A stretch of 64,000 nt of DNA, from positions 1-64,000 of the forward strand of contig NZ_VOGO01000006.1 of NCBI RefSeq assembly GCF_007923355.1, read 5' to 3'. Positions 1-8,654 of this stretch are shown here, one piece after another; position 1 is the stretch's first letter, and every line of letters begins with the position of its first letter. The stretch is from Falsiphaeobacter marinintestinus. Its GTDB lineage: Bacteria > Pseudomonadota > Alphaproteobacteria > Rhodobacterales > Rhodobacteraceae. The position numbers and the translations under genes were made by a program. The notes under the pieces were generated by a model, which saw only the letters and a list, made by a program, of their open reading frames with translations, was not told where the DNA came from and searched no databases.

Positions 1-113
1 ATCGTCCGTTCTTCATTCAAAATCTCCTCAGATATCTTGCCGAGAAAATTCTACTTTTGAACACCACTATTTTTAGGGGGGATTACCGGCGGACCTGTCA
101 AACAAGCGGTGAC

Positions 114-1691
114 TTAGTCGGCGAACAGATGCGGAGCCGTGGCGACTTCCATTGCCTGATCCGGCGAGATCGACAGGAAAGCAGCGATCTTCTCTGCATT
201 ATCTTCGGCCGGCGCGGTTTCCAGTATCCGGTAGAAGTTTGAAAACTCCGAGTCGCGAATGCGATCACTTTCGTAAACCAGATCGTTGCGAATTGTAGGC
301 AAGAGGCGCATGAGCGTTTCCTGGCTGGTCCGCTCTCCGGCCAGACCCACGCGGCGGGCGTGTCCGATCAGATAGTCCTCGCTAAAGTGACACTCGATTT
401 CCAACATGCGCGTTTTCGAGCGGTCCGAGAAGAAATCGTTCATAAGGTCCAGGTTCGACGGATCCATGCAGACGATCAGCCGATCGGTTTCATAATACTC
501 AAACAGCATCCGCATCAGGGCGCGCCGGTGGCGTGTTCGTTTTTCCAGCGTCGACTGGATGCCACCAAGGTCCGGGATTTCGGTGCTTTCTTCGTTGAAC
601 AGGTACTCAATGGCCGGAACATTGGTGACTTTCCGGATCTGTTCCAGAAGACGCTTGGCCACATGCCATTTCTTGCACACCACGATCAGAAGCTCGCGTT
701 CCCGACCCAGAGAGCTTTCGGTTTCCCAGAATCGCATTGCGAATCGCCGTCCGATTCGGCCCCGCCCGGTCAGGAACTGAAACAGGCTTAAGCCTTCGTT
801 CGAGATCTGAAAATGCACGTCTTTTTCTGCATACAACCGACCCAGCCGGGCTTTTAGGTCCTTGGCTTCGGGGCTGATCTTGCGGGCGAACAGGAAGTCC
901 TGACTGAGCAGCAGATCATAGTGATCGTCATAAAACGTCACCGGCATCCCGTAGTCAGAAAACATCAGGAAGGTCAGAGTGCGCGTGCTGATCTGCGTTT
1001 CCGGGATCAGATGCCGGACAAGGGTCTGGAAAAAGGTTTCATCCGGGATCCAGGTGGTGCGGAAAAACCGCATCACGTCCTTGCGTTCGCGAGTAAACTC
1101 TATGATCCGCTCAATTGTGCGGCGGCGCAGGCACCACCATTGACTGCCGATCTGAATCTGGATGTCTGCCGGGATCTCGCGCGTGAGCCCGAACTTCTGC
1201 TGCAGACGGTACGATGTATAGAACCGCCATTTTTGGGTACGTTCGTTGAAGAAGTGGCGATAAATCAGCCGCTCCTTCTTCATGCCGGTCTTTATCCAGT
1301 CGCTTTCGAGGAAATCGAAGCTTTCGACATAGTCGACATCATTGGCATCAAGGAAGTCATGGGCATATTCGGCGGTTTTGATTGCCATGCAGTCGCCCGA
1401 CAGCATGTAGAAATGCGTGGCGCGGGGAAACTGATCGGCAGCGGCTTCGACGGCATGAAGCGTGGCCTGAACCAAAGACCATTCGCCCCAGCCGCACTTG
1501 ATGCGTTTGCGGGCGAAGGTCACGTTCGGGTTGTCGGCCAGTGCGGACTGAATGCGGCGGAAATGCTCTGGCTTGGCGCGCGCGTCGAAATGAATCGACA
1601 TAAAGTCGCCTGCAGCGGTCAGACGTTCGGCCTGCTGAATGATCGCGTCAGGATCTTTATGGCAGAGTAGGATGTACGCGATTTTTGCCAT
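114..1691 (-). CDS. GT14 (core-2/I-branching) family glycosyltransferase, DUF5928-type
   Basis: Probably transfers a sugar (beta-1,6-N-acetylglucosaminyltransferase-like) onto a surface or extracellular glycan. The 525-residue product begins with an MAKIAYILLCHKDP strand typical of the N-terminal GT14 fold. It carries GWGEWS at residues 67-72, LSGDC at 97-101, GSQWWCL at 182-188 and PDETFFQT at 216-223, the acceptor and catalytic region of the family. The C-terminal half, from about residue 300, matches the extension seen in roseobacter homologues, whose role is unknown. I chose the ATG at 1691 because the reading frame upstream of it looks non-coding; the ribosome site is weak. It diverges from a sulfotransferase gene, so both may act on the same polysaccharide (inference). 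Confidence 0.85.
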   Translation of the reverse strand: MAKIAYILLCHKDPDAIIQQAERLTAAGDFMSIHFDARAKPEHFRRIQSALADNPNVTFARKRIKCGWGEWSLVQATLHAVEAAADQFPRATHFYMLSGDCMAIKTAEYAHDFLDANDVDYVESFDFLESDWIKTGMKKERLIYRHFFNERTQKWRFYTSYRLQQKFGLTREIPADIQIQIGSQWWCLRRRTIERIIEFTRERKDVMRFFRTTWIPDETFFQTLVRHLIPETQISTRTLTFLMFSDYGMPVTFYDDHYDLLLSQDFLFARKISPEAKDLKARLGRLYAEKDVHFQISNEGLSLFQFLTGRGRIGRRFAMRFWETESSLGRERELLIVVCKKWHVAKRLLEQIRKVTNVPAIEYLFNEESTEIPDLGGIQSTLEKRTRHRRALMRMLFEYYETDRLIVCMDPSNLDLMNDFFSDRSKTRMLEIECHFSEDYLIGHARRVGLAGERTSQETLMRLLPTIRNDLVYESDRIRDSEFSNFYRILETAPAEDNAEKIAAFLSISPDQAMEVATAPHLFAD

Positions 1692-1914
1692 TTGGGAAAC
1701 AAAGTACCTGATTTGACTGGTGTTGTTCTCATAGATAGTCGTGAACAGGCGGTGAATAAACCGCAATTTGCCGGTGATGCGCGTTGTCACGGCATTGGCC
1801 GGGGCCTGCTGGCACACTGGCCACACCTTTCCCCGTAATCTGGGCTTGGTTCAGGCCATGTGCTTTTGCTATAAAGCGCTAAAGAACAAGAAAATCAGGC
1901 AGGAGGTGCGGCAG

Positions 1915-2733
1915 ATGGGATTCCCAGGCACGTGGATGACCGAAAGCGAAAGCTTGGTGTATCGGGTGGTCCCGAAGTGCGCCTGCTCGACCATTGGTCA
2001 GATTATGTTCTACTCAGATCATGGCAGTTTCTTTGACGGTGACATTCATGACGCCAAGTCCGGGCTGCACAAATGGGCCCTGGAGGACAGTCAAAAGAAG
2101 ATCCAGCGCAACGTGCGGGACCACAAGTCGTACACCTTCACCTGTGTGCGTAACCCATATTCCCGCATCCTGAGTTCTTTCTTTGACAAGATCTGCGGTA
2201 TTCAGCGCAATGGCCGTCGGTATCGCGGCAACCTTGTACCAAAGCTGGCCTATGAATACGGGATCGAAGTCGGGGGCGAAGACGGTAAGGAAGAGTTCGA
2301 CCAGATTGCGAGCTTTCGCCGGTTCTTGCTGTTTGCCCGCGACACCATTCGCTGGCGACGCCCGATGGACCCGGACATCCACTGGTCTGCCGTGTCTGGC
2401 CACGTGTCCACATTCATCGCGAATGGTGGGACGTATGACAAAATTTTCTGGACTGAAGCGTTCAACGACGGGATGAACCAGGTTTTGGATGCTGTCGACA
2501 CGCGCCACGCCATCAACCTGAAACAGATCCCGCGTTTTAACGAAAGCGAGGGCCATGGTCCGAAACGGGCGCATCCGGTTGAGGATTACTTCGACGATCT
2601 GTCGATGCATCTGGTCTATGAAATTTACCGACGTGATTTCGACTTGTTCAAATACGACTTCGAAAACCCGGGCAACAAGATGCCTGTGGGCGAGATTGAT
2701 CTGGACGAGGTGCACGCCAAGTTGGGCGACTGA
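1915..2733 (+). CDS. Sulfotransferase family 2 protein (carbohydrate sulfotransferase-like)
   Basis: Likely transfers sulfate from PAPS to a carbohydrate. The product contains the 5'-phosphosulfate loop VPKCACST (residues 19-26 from this start) and the 3'-phosphate motif CVRNPYSR (77-84), the two PAPS-binding signatures of this superfamily. I chose the ATG at 1915 because a strong AGGAGGT lies seven bases upstream; an ATG at 1858 would add 19 residues and is possible. It runs divergently from the GT14 gene. Hydrophobic membrane anchoring is not evident, so a cytoplasmic reaction on a nascent glycan or lipid-linked acceptor is the simplest idea. The acceptor is unknown. Confidence 0.85.
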   Translation: MGFPGTWMTESESLVYRVVPKCACSTIGQIMFYSDHGSFFDGDIHDAKSGLHKWALEDSQKKIQRNVRDHKSYTFTCVRNPYSRILSSFFDKICGIQRNGRRYRGNLVPKLAYEYGIEVGGEDGKEEFDQIASFRRFLLFARDTIRWRRPMDPDIHWSAVSGHVSTFIANGGTYDKIFWTEAFNDGMNQVLDAVDTRHAINLKQIPRFNESEGHGPKRAHPVEDYFDDLSMHLVYEIYRRDFDLFKYDFENPGNKMPVGEIDLDEVHAKLGD

Positions 2734-2819
2734 TCCGCCCAGTCGGTGGCGTAGCTAAACTGAGCGCTACCGCGCATTTCTATGCGCCAAGTGGCGAGGC
2801 GACGCAGTGCGCCGGCCGA

Positions 2820-2846
2820 CGCGTCGAAGGCTGGGCTTTCGACGCG
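2820..2846. repeat. Hairpin between convergent genes
   Basis: CGCGTCGAAGGC and GCTTTCGACGCG form a 12-bp stem with one G-T wobble and a TGG loop. It lies between the convergent sulfotransferase and methyltransferase genes. No T-run follows on either strand, so a role in termination or mRNA end protection is only a guess. Confidence 0.5.
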
Positions 2847-2876
2847 GGCAGGTACGAGGTAAGCTGCTCTTTTGTG

Positions 2877-3515
2877 TCAGAGCTTGCGCGCCACAATGTA
2901 TCGGCTTGGAGGTTGGGCCGGATGGTTCCCAGTTTCGATGATTTCGAAACCGGCTTTTTGGACAGCCTCTTCGAGCTCATCAATCCGGTAGAAGAAAACG
3001 GGCGGCGCCTTGCCGAGCAGGCGCATGATCGGCAGCGCTGTCCGCATTGCATGGAATTTCAATGGAAACCCGTGTTCAGGCAGGCAGATGGTCTTTGAGA
3101 TAAAGTGGCCGCCGGGCTTGAGCATGGCGTGGGCGTTGGCCAGCGCGGCTGGCAAGTCCGGAACGAGGTGCAGCAGGTTCAATGCCAGAACTGCGTCATA
3201 AGCCGCCCCCTCAGAAGCCGCATCTCCAGCATCCGTTGCAACAAATTCAACATTCCCAATTCCTTGTTCCTGCGCGTTGCGTTGCCCGATTTCGAGCATC
3301 TTCGGGGAGATGTCAGTGGCGACATAGGTGTCGACAGAGCCGGCAAGAAGCAGAGCAGTTGAACCTGTACCGCTGCCGAGTTCCAGCACGTGGTCGCTGG
3401 CCCGCAGGTAAGACCGCGTGCGATCCAGTGTGTATTGATAGGCATCCTTGTCCGAGATCGGCGACGCCGCGTATTTGTCGGCGACGTTGTCCCAGAATGT
3501 AGCTGAGTTGATCAT
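2877..3515 (-). CDS. Class I SAM-dependent methyltransferase
   Basis: A 212-residue methyltransferase of unknown substrate. The SAM-binding motif I, VLELGSGTGS, is at residues 43-52. Motifs VATDISPKML and ALNLLHLVPD follow, as in UbiE/menG-like small-molecule methyltransferases. The start at 3515 is supported by AAGGAG eight bases upstream. It is divergent from a LysR regulator gene with 84 bases between the starts, which suggests control by that regulator. The intergenic stretch contains a perfect ATGCGCGCAT palindrome at 3545-3554. Confidence 0.85.
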   Translation of the reverse strand: MINSATFWDNVADKYAASPISDKDAYQYTLDRTRSYLRASDHVLELGSGTGSTALLLAGSVDTYVATDISPKMLEIGQRNAQEQGIGNVEFVATDAGDAASEGAAYDAVLALNLLHLVPDLPAALANAHAMLKPGGHFISKTICLPEHGFPLKFHAMRTALPIMRLLGKAPPVFFYRIDELEEAVQKAGFEIIETGNHPAQPPSRYIVARKL

Positions 3516-3599
3516 GGGGTTCTCCTTTGAGTGAGAGAATAGCCATGCGCGCATCAGGGGTGAATTGCCGAAATCCGCAGGTCTGTTATACGTTTTTGC

Positions 3600-4499
3600 A
3601 TGAACTGGCAGGCTTCGTCCTTTGACTGGAATCGCGCGCGGGCCTTTTTGGCGACCGCCGAAGAGGGATCGTTGTCTGCGGCCGCCCGTGCTTTGGGCCA
3701 GACCCAGCCGACGCTTGGACGGCAAGTGACGGCGCTGGAAGATGAGCTTGGTGTTGTTTTGTTTGAGCGAGTCGGCAAGGGGTTAGAGCTAACGCCAGCA
3801 GGGCGTGAACTTCTGGAACATGCGCGGGCCATGCGGGATGCAGCTGGGCGGATCTCGCTTGCAGCCAGCGGGCAAGCACATGGTGTCGATGGCAAGATTT
3901 CGATCACCGCGTCCGAGGTCATGTCTGTCTATGTCTTGCCGCCAGCGTTGAAACGTTTGCGCCAGGTGGCGCCGCGTCTTGAGATCGATGTGGTTGCCAG
4001 CGACGACCTGCAGGATCTGCAGCGCCGCGAGGCGGATATTGCAATTCGACATGTGCGCCCTGAGCAGCCTGAACTTTTTGCAAGGATGGTGCACGAGGCG
4101 ACGGCTTGCATCTATGCCTCGACCGAATACCTGAACCTGCGTGGGCGACCTGCGACGCTGGAAGATCTGGTGAGCCATGATTTCATCAGTTTTGGTGACA
4201 ATGCGCGGATGCTGGAATTCCTTCGCCCGCTGGGCCTGCCGGTAAGTGAAGAAAACATGCGGGTCGGGTCGTCTTCCGGCATGGCTGCCTGGGCGCTGGT
4301 GCAGCAGGGGATGGGCGTCGCCATCATGTCGGACCACGTGGCACGCCAAACGCCCGGGGTGGAACGTGTCTTGGCCGGGCAGCTTGACCCGGTGCGGTTC
4401 CCGATCTGGCTGACCACACATCGTGAGCTTCACAAGTCGCGCCGCATCCGGCTGGTGTTCGATTTGCTGGCAGACTTCCTGAGTACCGAGGGGCCTTAG
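3600..4499 (+). CDS. LysR family transcriptional regulator
   Basis: A 299-residue DNA-binding regulator. An N-terminal winged helix-turn-helix spans about residues 8-67 (RAFLATAEEGSLSAAARALG followed by QPTLGRQVTALE), with a periplasmic-binding-protein-like effector domain from about 95 to the end. It sits head to head with a methyltransferase gene, the usual arrangement of a LysR regulator and its target. The effector is unknown. The downstream gene, smpB, starts 85 bases later and is probably a separate unit. Confidence 0.92.
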   Translation: MNWQASSFDWNRARAFLATAEEGSLSAAARALGQTQPTLGRQVTALEDELGVVLFERVGKGLELTPAGRELLEHARAMRDAAGRISLAASGQAHGVDGKISITASEVMSVYVLPPALKRLRQVAPRLEIDVVASDDLQDLQRREADIAIRHVRPEQPELFARMVHEATACIYASTEYLNLRGRPATLEDLVSHDFISFGDNARMLEFLRPLGLPVSEENMRVGSSSGMAAWALVQQGMGVAIMSDHVARQTPGVERVLAGQLDPVRFPIWLTTHRELHKSRRIRLVFDLLADFLSTEGP

Positions 4500-4584
4500 G
4501 CGCGAGTCCAAGGGGACCCATGTGTCGCGAAATCCGCAGGCGGTCCCTTGCGCCTGACAAAGGGCAGGCCTATCTCTGGCGGCC

Positions 4585-5061
4585 ATGTCCAATACAAAAT
4601 CTGATCCGAATTATAAGATTATCGCTGAGAACCGGAGGGCGCGGTTCGACTATGCCATCGAAGATGACATAGAATGCGGAGTGATGCTGCAAGGGTCCGA
4701 AGTCAAATCGCTGCGGGCCAATGGCGGCAACATCGCTGAAAGCTATGCCACTGTTGATGAGGGCGAACTGTGGCTGGTCAACAGCTATATCCCGGCCTAC
4801 GAGCAGGCCAAGATGTTCCCGCATGAAGAGCGCCGGCGCCGCAAGCTTCTGGTCAGCAAAAAGCAACTGTCGAATATGTGGAATGCAACGCAGCGCAAGG
4901 GCATGACCCTTGTACCGCTGGTGATGTATTTCAACCACAAGGGCCTGGCCAAGCTGAAGATCGGCATCGCCAAAGGCAAGAAGGCGCATGACAAGCGCGA
5001 AACATCTGCCAAGCGGGACTGGTCGCGCCAGAAGCAACGGCTTCTTAAAGACCACAATTGA
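4585..5061 (+). CDS. smpB: SsrA-binding protein SmpB
   Basis: Binds tmRNA and delivers it to stalled ribosomes for trans-translation. At 158 residues it is full length. It shows the family hallmarks [14 protein letters not shown] near the start, [13 protein letters not shown] around residues 32-44, and a basic C-terminal tail ([17 protein letters not shown]) that enters the decoding channel. No tmRNA gene is recognisable nearby. Confidence 0.97.
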   Translation: MSNTKSDPNYKIIAENRRARFDYAIEDDIECGVMLQGSEVKSLRANGGNIAESYATVDEGELWLVNSYIPAYEQAKMFPHEERRRRKLLVSKKQLSNMWNATQRKGMTLVPLVMYFNHKGLAKLKIGIAKGKKAHDKRETSAKRDWSRQKQRLLKDHN

Positions 5062-5124
5062 GTCTACTCTCGACCTGTATTGAACTGGCCTGACATCGCG
5101 TGCCGGTAACCCAGGTCTGTTTCG

Positions 5125-5742
5125 ATGGGCGGGCGTCAAAGAAAACGGGTTGGGAGATCTGAATTGAAAACAACAATACTGGGTGGATTTCTGTTTCTTG
5201 TTCCGCTGGCCTTCATCGCCATCGTGCTGGGAAAAACATATCAGATCAGCATGATGGTCGCCGGTCCGCTGGATAAGATCATTCCGGTCAGCAGTATTGC
5301 TGGCATCGCATTCGTGAACATTCTGGCGATCGTGCTTTTGTTGTTGGTCTGTTTTCTGGCAGGGCTTGTTGCACGCGGCGGATGGTTCACGGGCCGGATA
5401 GAAAAGCTGGACGGTTTCCTGATTGATGTCATGCCCGGATACGCCGTGGCCAAGGGGATGATCGGCGGTGTCACGAAAGAAGACGATATTGCGGCTGTTA
5501 TGGTGCCAGTGATGGTTCGGTTCGATGACTATGACCAGATCGCGTTCGAGATCGAGCGGGACGACACCCAATCGGTGATTTTTCTGCCGGGCGCCCCATC
5601 GGCATGGTCTGGATCTACAGTCGTTGTCGACATCGCCCGCGTCCGACTGCTGAACATACCGGTCCACCAGGCCGTCAAACTGATGAGGGTTCTTGGGCGC
5701 GGCAGCCTGGCGGTAAAACCTGCTCCTGTGTCTCAAACATAA
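5125..5742 (+). CDS. DUF502 family inner-membrane protein
   Basis: A 205-residue membrane protein with two strongly hydrophobic segments (about residues 18-35 and 58-85), then a soluble domain containing PGYAVAKGMIGGV and VIFLPGAPSAWSGS, which resembles the DUF502 signature. Function is unknown. The ATG at 5125 has only a moderate ribosome site; a TTG at 5164 (residue 14) lies seven bases after GGGAG and could be the true start. The gene lies between smpB and the sulfurtransferase gene on the same strand. Confidence 0.75.
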   Translation: MGGRQRKRVGRSELKTTILGGFLFLVPLAFIAIVLGKTYQISMMVAGPLDKIIPVSSIAGIAFVNILAIVLLLLVCFLAGLVARGGWFTGRIEKLDGFLIDVMPGYAVAKGMIGGVTKEDDIAAVMVPVMVRFDDYDQIAFEIERDDTQSVIFLPGAPSAWSGSTVVVDIARVRLLNIPVHQAVKLMRVLGRGSLAVKPAPVSQT

Positions 5743-5828
5743 GCCACCTGCAAAAGCTGCTTCGGCATCGCCGGTTGCCTGCGACGTATCCCGGACTTGC
5801 GACTCTGCCTCTGCAATAGTAGGCACAA

Positions 5829-6710
5829 ATGAACGTGCACGCGGGGAAAATGGCTATGCAGGACGATCCGAAAACCCTTGTTTCCACAGATTGGCTGGCA
5901 GCGCACCTGAAGGATCCGGATCTGCGGATTCTTGACGGGTCGTGGTACTTGCCTCAGGCAGGGCGTGATCCAAGGGCTGAATACGAGGATGCGCATATCC
6001 CGGGTGCCCGATTCTTTGATATTGATGACGTCGCCGACCAGCGTTCAGAATTGCCGCATATGGTGCCGCCGGTTGAAAAGTTCATGTCGCGGATGCGCGC
6101 GATGGGGATTGGCGACGGGCATCAGGTTGTCGTCTATGATGGCGTCGGCGTGAATTCAGCGGCCCGGGTCTGGTGGTTGTTCAAATTGATGGGCCAGCCC
6201 AACGTTGCCGTTCTGGATGGTGGTCTACCAAAGTGGCAGGCCGAAGGGCACCCGACCGAAGACATGGCGCCTATCGTGCGCGACCGACACATGACTGTGC
6301 GGTACCAGAATGCACTGGTGCGGGACGTGACGCAGGTGTCGGCAGCCTCCAAATTGCGCGATCACGAGATCATCGATGCACGCTCGGCCGGGCGGTTTCG
6401 TGGCGAAGACCCCGAACCGCGAGATGGATTGCGTGGCGGCCATGTTCCCGGATCCAGAAACGTTCCGTTCCCCAGCCTGCTGAACGACAACGGCACCATG
6501 AAGTCGCCTGACGAATGCAAAGCCGTGTTCGAAGCCGCAGGGGTCGACTTGTCCAAGCCAGCGATCACCACCTGCGGGTCGGGTGTAACCGCCGCGATCC
6601 TCAGTCTGGCACTTGAGCGTTTGGGCAAGTCCGATCATTCACTTTATGACGGGTCATGGTCCGAATGGGGCGCCTTTGCCACCCTCCCAGTTGCAACCGG
6701 AGACGACTGA
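5829..6710 (+). CDS. sseA: 3-mercaptopyruvate sulfurtransferase
   Basis: Moves sulfur from 3-mercaptopyruvate to a thiophilic acceptor via a cysteine persulfide. Two rhodanese domains are visible, with the active-site loop CGSGVT at about residues 249-254. This CGSGVT loop is the mercaptopyruvate-type signature, while thiosulfate-type rhodaneses usually have CRxGx[R/T]. ATGs at 5850 and 5856 are alternative starts. Its TGA overlaps the ATG of the next gene (TGATG), so translation is probably coupled to the downstream aminotransferase, which could supply mercaptopyruvate from cysteine. Confidence 0.92.
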   Translation: MNVHAGKMAMQDDPKTLVSTDWLAAHLKDPDLRILDGSWYLPQAGRDPRAEYEDAHIPGARFFDIDDVADQRSELPHMVPPVEKFMSRMRAMGIGDGHQVVVYDGVGVNSAARVWWLFKLMGQPNVAVLDGGLPKWQAEGHPTEDMAPIVRDRHMTVRYQNALVRDVTQVSAASKLRDHEIIDARSAGRFRGEDPEPRDGLRGGHVPGSRNVPFPSLLNDNGTMKSPDECKAVFEAAGVDLSKPAITTCGSGVTAAILSLALERLGKSDHSLYDGSWSEWGAFATLPVATGDD

Positions 6711-7894
6711 TGTTCGAGAACCTTAAAGCGCAACCGACTGACAAAATCCTGGAGCTTATGAAGCTGTTCGCGGATGATCCTCGCGATCAGAAGATCGATC
6801 TGGGCGTTGGCGTTTATAAGAATGCCGAAGGCGTGACGCCAGTGATGCGAGCGGTCAAAGCCGCCGAGCAACGCGTGTGGGAAGATCAGACAACAAAAGC
6901 CTATACCAGTCTGATTGGGGATCCTGCCTTTTCGGATGCGATGATTTCCCTGATCCTCGGCGACGCGGTGCCGCGCGCCAACATTGCTGCGGCGGCGACA
7001 CCCGGTGGAACCGGGGCTGTTCGTCAGGCGTTCGAACTGGTGCGCATGGCCAATCCATCGGCGCGGGTTTACGTTTCGAACCCCACTTGGCCGAACCATC
7101 TGTCCATCCTGAAATATCTGGGCATGGAGACCGTGGCCTATCGGTATTTCGACGAAGAAACCCGTGCGGTTGATTTTGGCGGCATGATCGAGGATTTGGC
7201 GACCGCAAACGCGGGCGACGTGATCCTGTTGCATGGCTGCTGTCACAACCCGACAGGGGCCAACCTGAACCTGGTTGAATGGCAGGCGGTCATCGATCTG
7301 ATCAACGAACGTGGCCTGATCGCCATGGTCGATATTGCCTATCAGGGGTTTGGCGACGGTCTGGACGAAGATGCGGCCGCCACGCGACTGGTCGCCTCCA
7401 ACGTGTCAGAATGCCTGATCGCAGCCAGCTGTTCGAAGAACTTCGGGGTCTATCGCGAGCGGACTGGCCTGCTGATGGCGATCTCGCAAGAGACCAGCCA
7501 GCAGGGGCTCAATCAGGGCACTTTGGCGTTTCTGAACCGTCAGAACTTTTCCTTCCCGCCCGATCATGGGGCGCGCGTTGTGTCGACGATTTTGAACGAT
7601 CAGGCCTTGCGCGCCGACTGGGCCGCCGAGCTTGAGGATGTGCGTCTGTCGATGCTGGGCCTGCGGCAACAGCTGGCGGACGAGCTGCAAAAGCGGTCCG
7701 GATCTGACCGGTTTGCGTTTATCGCGCAGCACCGGGGTATGTTCTCGCGCATCGGGGCAGCCCCCGAACTGGTGATGAAACTGCGCCAAGAACATGGGAT
7801 TTATATGGTGGGTGACAGCCGGATGAACATTGCCGGATTGAATGCCACCACTGTTCCTATCCTCGCGCAAGCGATTGTCGACGTCGGCATCTAA
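6710..7894 (+). CDS. Class I aspartate/aromatic aminotransferase
   Basis: PLP-dependent transaminase of 394 residues in the AspC/TyrB group. Visible landmarks are GGTGA near residues 99-103 (cofactor phosphate), HNPTG at 179-183, VDIAYQGF with Asp208 (pyridine N) and CSKNFG with the Schiff-base Lys243. The true start is the ATG at 6710, overlapping the sseA stop and preceded by GGAG. Substrates could be aspartate, aromatic amino acids or cysteine. The tight coupling to a mercaptopyruvate sulfurtransferase favours cysteine as one physiological substrate (inference). An intrinsic terminator follows. Confidence 0.92.
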   Translation: MFENLKAQPTDKILELMKLFADDPRDQKIDLGVGVYKNAEGVTPVMRAVKAAEQRVWEDQTTKAYTSLIGDPAFSDAMISLILGDAVPRANIAAAATPGGTGAVRQAFELVRMANPSARVYVSNPTWPNHLSILKYLGMETVAYRYFDEETRAVDFGGMIEDLATANAGDVILLHGCCHNPTGANLNLVEWQAVIDLINERGLIAMVDIAYQGFGDGLDEDAAATRLVASNVSECLIAASCSKNFGVYRERTGLLMAISQETSQQGLNQGTLAFLNRQNFSFPPDHGARVVSTILNDQALRADWAAELEDVRLSMLGLRQQLADELQKRSGSDRFAFIAQHRGMFSRIGAAPELVMKLRQEHGIYMVGDSRMNIAGLNATTVPILAQAIVDVGI

Positions 7895-7937
7895 AACCTT
7901 AAGTTTTGCCATAACACCGAATCGATCTACGATTTTC

Positions 7938-7970
7938 AAGCGTGCCCCTTTCCCGGGGCGCGCTTTTTTT
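7938..7970 (+). terminator. Intrinsic terminator of the sseA-aminotransferase operon
   Basis: AAGCGTGCCCC pairs with GGGGCGCGCTT (11 bp, one G-T), loop TTTCCC, followed directly by a run of Ts. It lies 43 bases after the aminotransferase stop. Confidence 0.88.
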
Positions 7971-8014
7971 GATTGGGTTCGAAGTCTTGCAACGGCCCAC
8001 TGGAGGAGATGTCC

Positions 8015-8629
8015 ATGCTAAGATCAGGGTTTGTGTTAACTGCGGTGTTTGCTCTCTGGGCAAGCGGAGGCATCGCCTCAGAGCCGTCGTTCGATTGCGC
8101 CAAGGCCAGTAGTAGCGCGGAAGAGGCCATCTGCGCCTCAGACGATCTTGCGGCTTTGGACCGTGAAGTGTCGCGGTTATACGCGCTGGCCTCGAAGGGG
8201 CCAAACATGACCGATGATCGCTTGCAAGAGTTGCGCGCCTTCCAGCGTGGATGGGTCAAAGGGCGCGACGAGTGCTGGAAATCAGATCTGGGCCTCGAAA
8301 CCTGTGTGGCCGAGGAATACGCGCTGCGTGTTCAAGAACTCCGACAGGGCTATGCCGATGCCCGATCCGAGGGCGGGCCGTCGGACGGCCCCTTCCCATA
8401 TATGTGTACAGGTTTTGACGCGCTGATCGGAGCGACCTTTGTAAATGCGGGATCCCCGCGTGTGGTTCTAAGATGGCTTGATAGCTTTGCGGTTCTTCAA
8501 GCGGCCGAGGCCGCCTCTGGTGCCCGGTATCAGAACGGGAACACCGTATTCTGGACCAAGGGTGACGAGGCAATGTTCACGACACCCGACGGTGACGAGT
8601 TGACCTGCGTTCGGGACGAGATGGGCTAA
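8015..8629 (+). CDS. Secreted LprI-like plus MliC two-domain lysozyme-inhibitor-like protein
   Basis: A 204-residue exported protein. A signal peptide covers about residues 1-21. Next comes a DUF1311/LprI-like helical domain, with Cys28 and Cys40 in the C-x(11)-C pattern, then DECW and ETCVAEEY. The C-terminal part from about 128 (YMCTGFDA to ELTCVRDE, Cys131 and Cys198) resembles MliC, the c-type lysozyme inhibitor fold. The ATG at 8015 lies seven bases after GGAGGA; the ATG at 8009 overlaps that region and is less likely. The role would be protection of peptidoglycan in the periplasm. Domain assignment is by pattern only. Confidence 0.75.
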   Translation: MLRSGFVLTAVFALWASGGIASEPSFDCAKASSSAEEAICASDDLAALDREVSRLYALASKGPNMTDDRLQELRAFQRGWVKGRDECWKSDLGLETCVAEEYALRVQELRQGYADARSEGGPSDGPFPYMCTGFDALIGATFVNAGSPRVVLRWLDSFAVLQAAEAASGARYQNGNTVFWTKGDEAMFTTPDGDELTCVRDEMG

Positions 8630-8654
8630 CCGCAAGAAAACGAAAGGAAATCAA

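Noticed and set aside
1-113. Left edge of the window, considered for a partial gene or RNA
   Set aside because: No frame with family resemblance, no tRNA-like fold and no terminator recognised; only the 3' flank of the GT14 gene.
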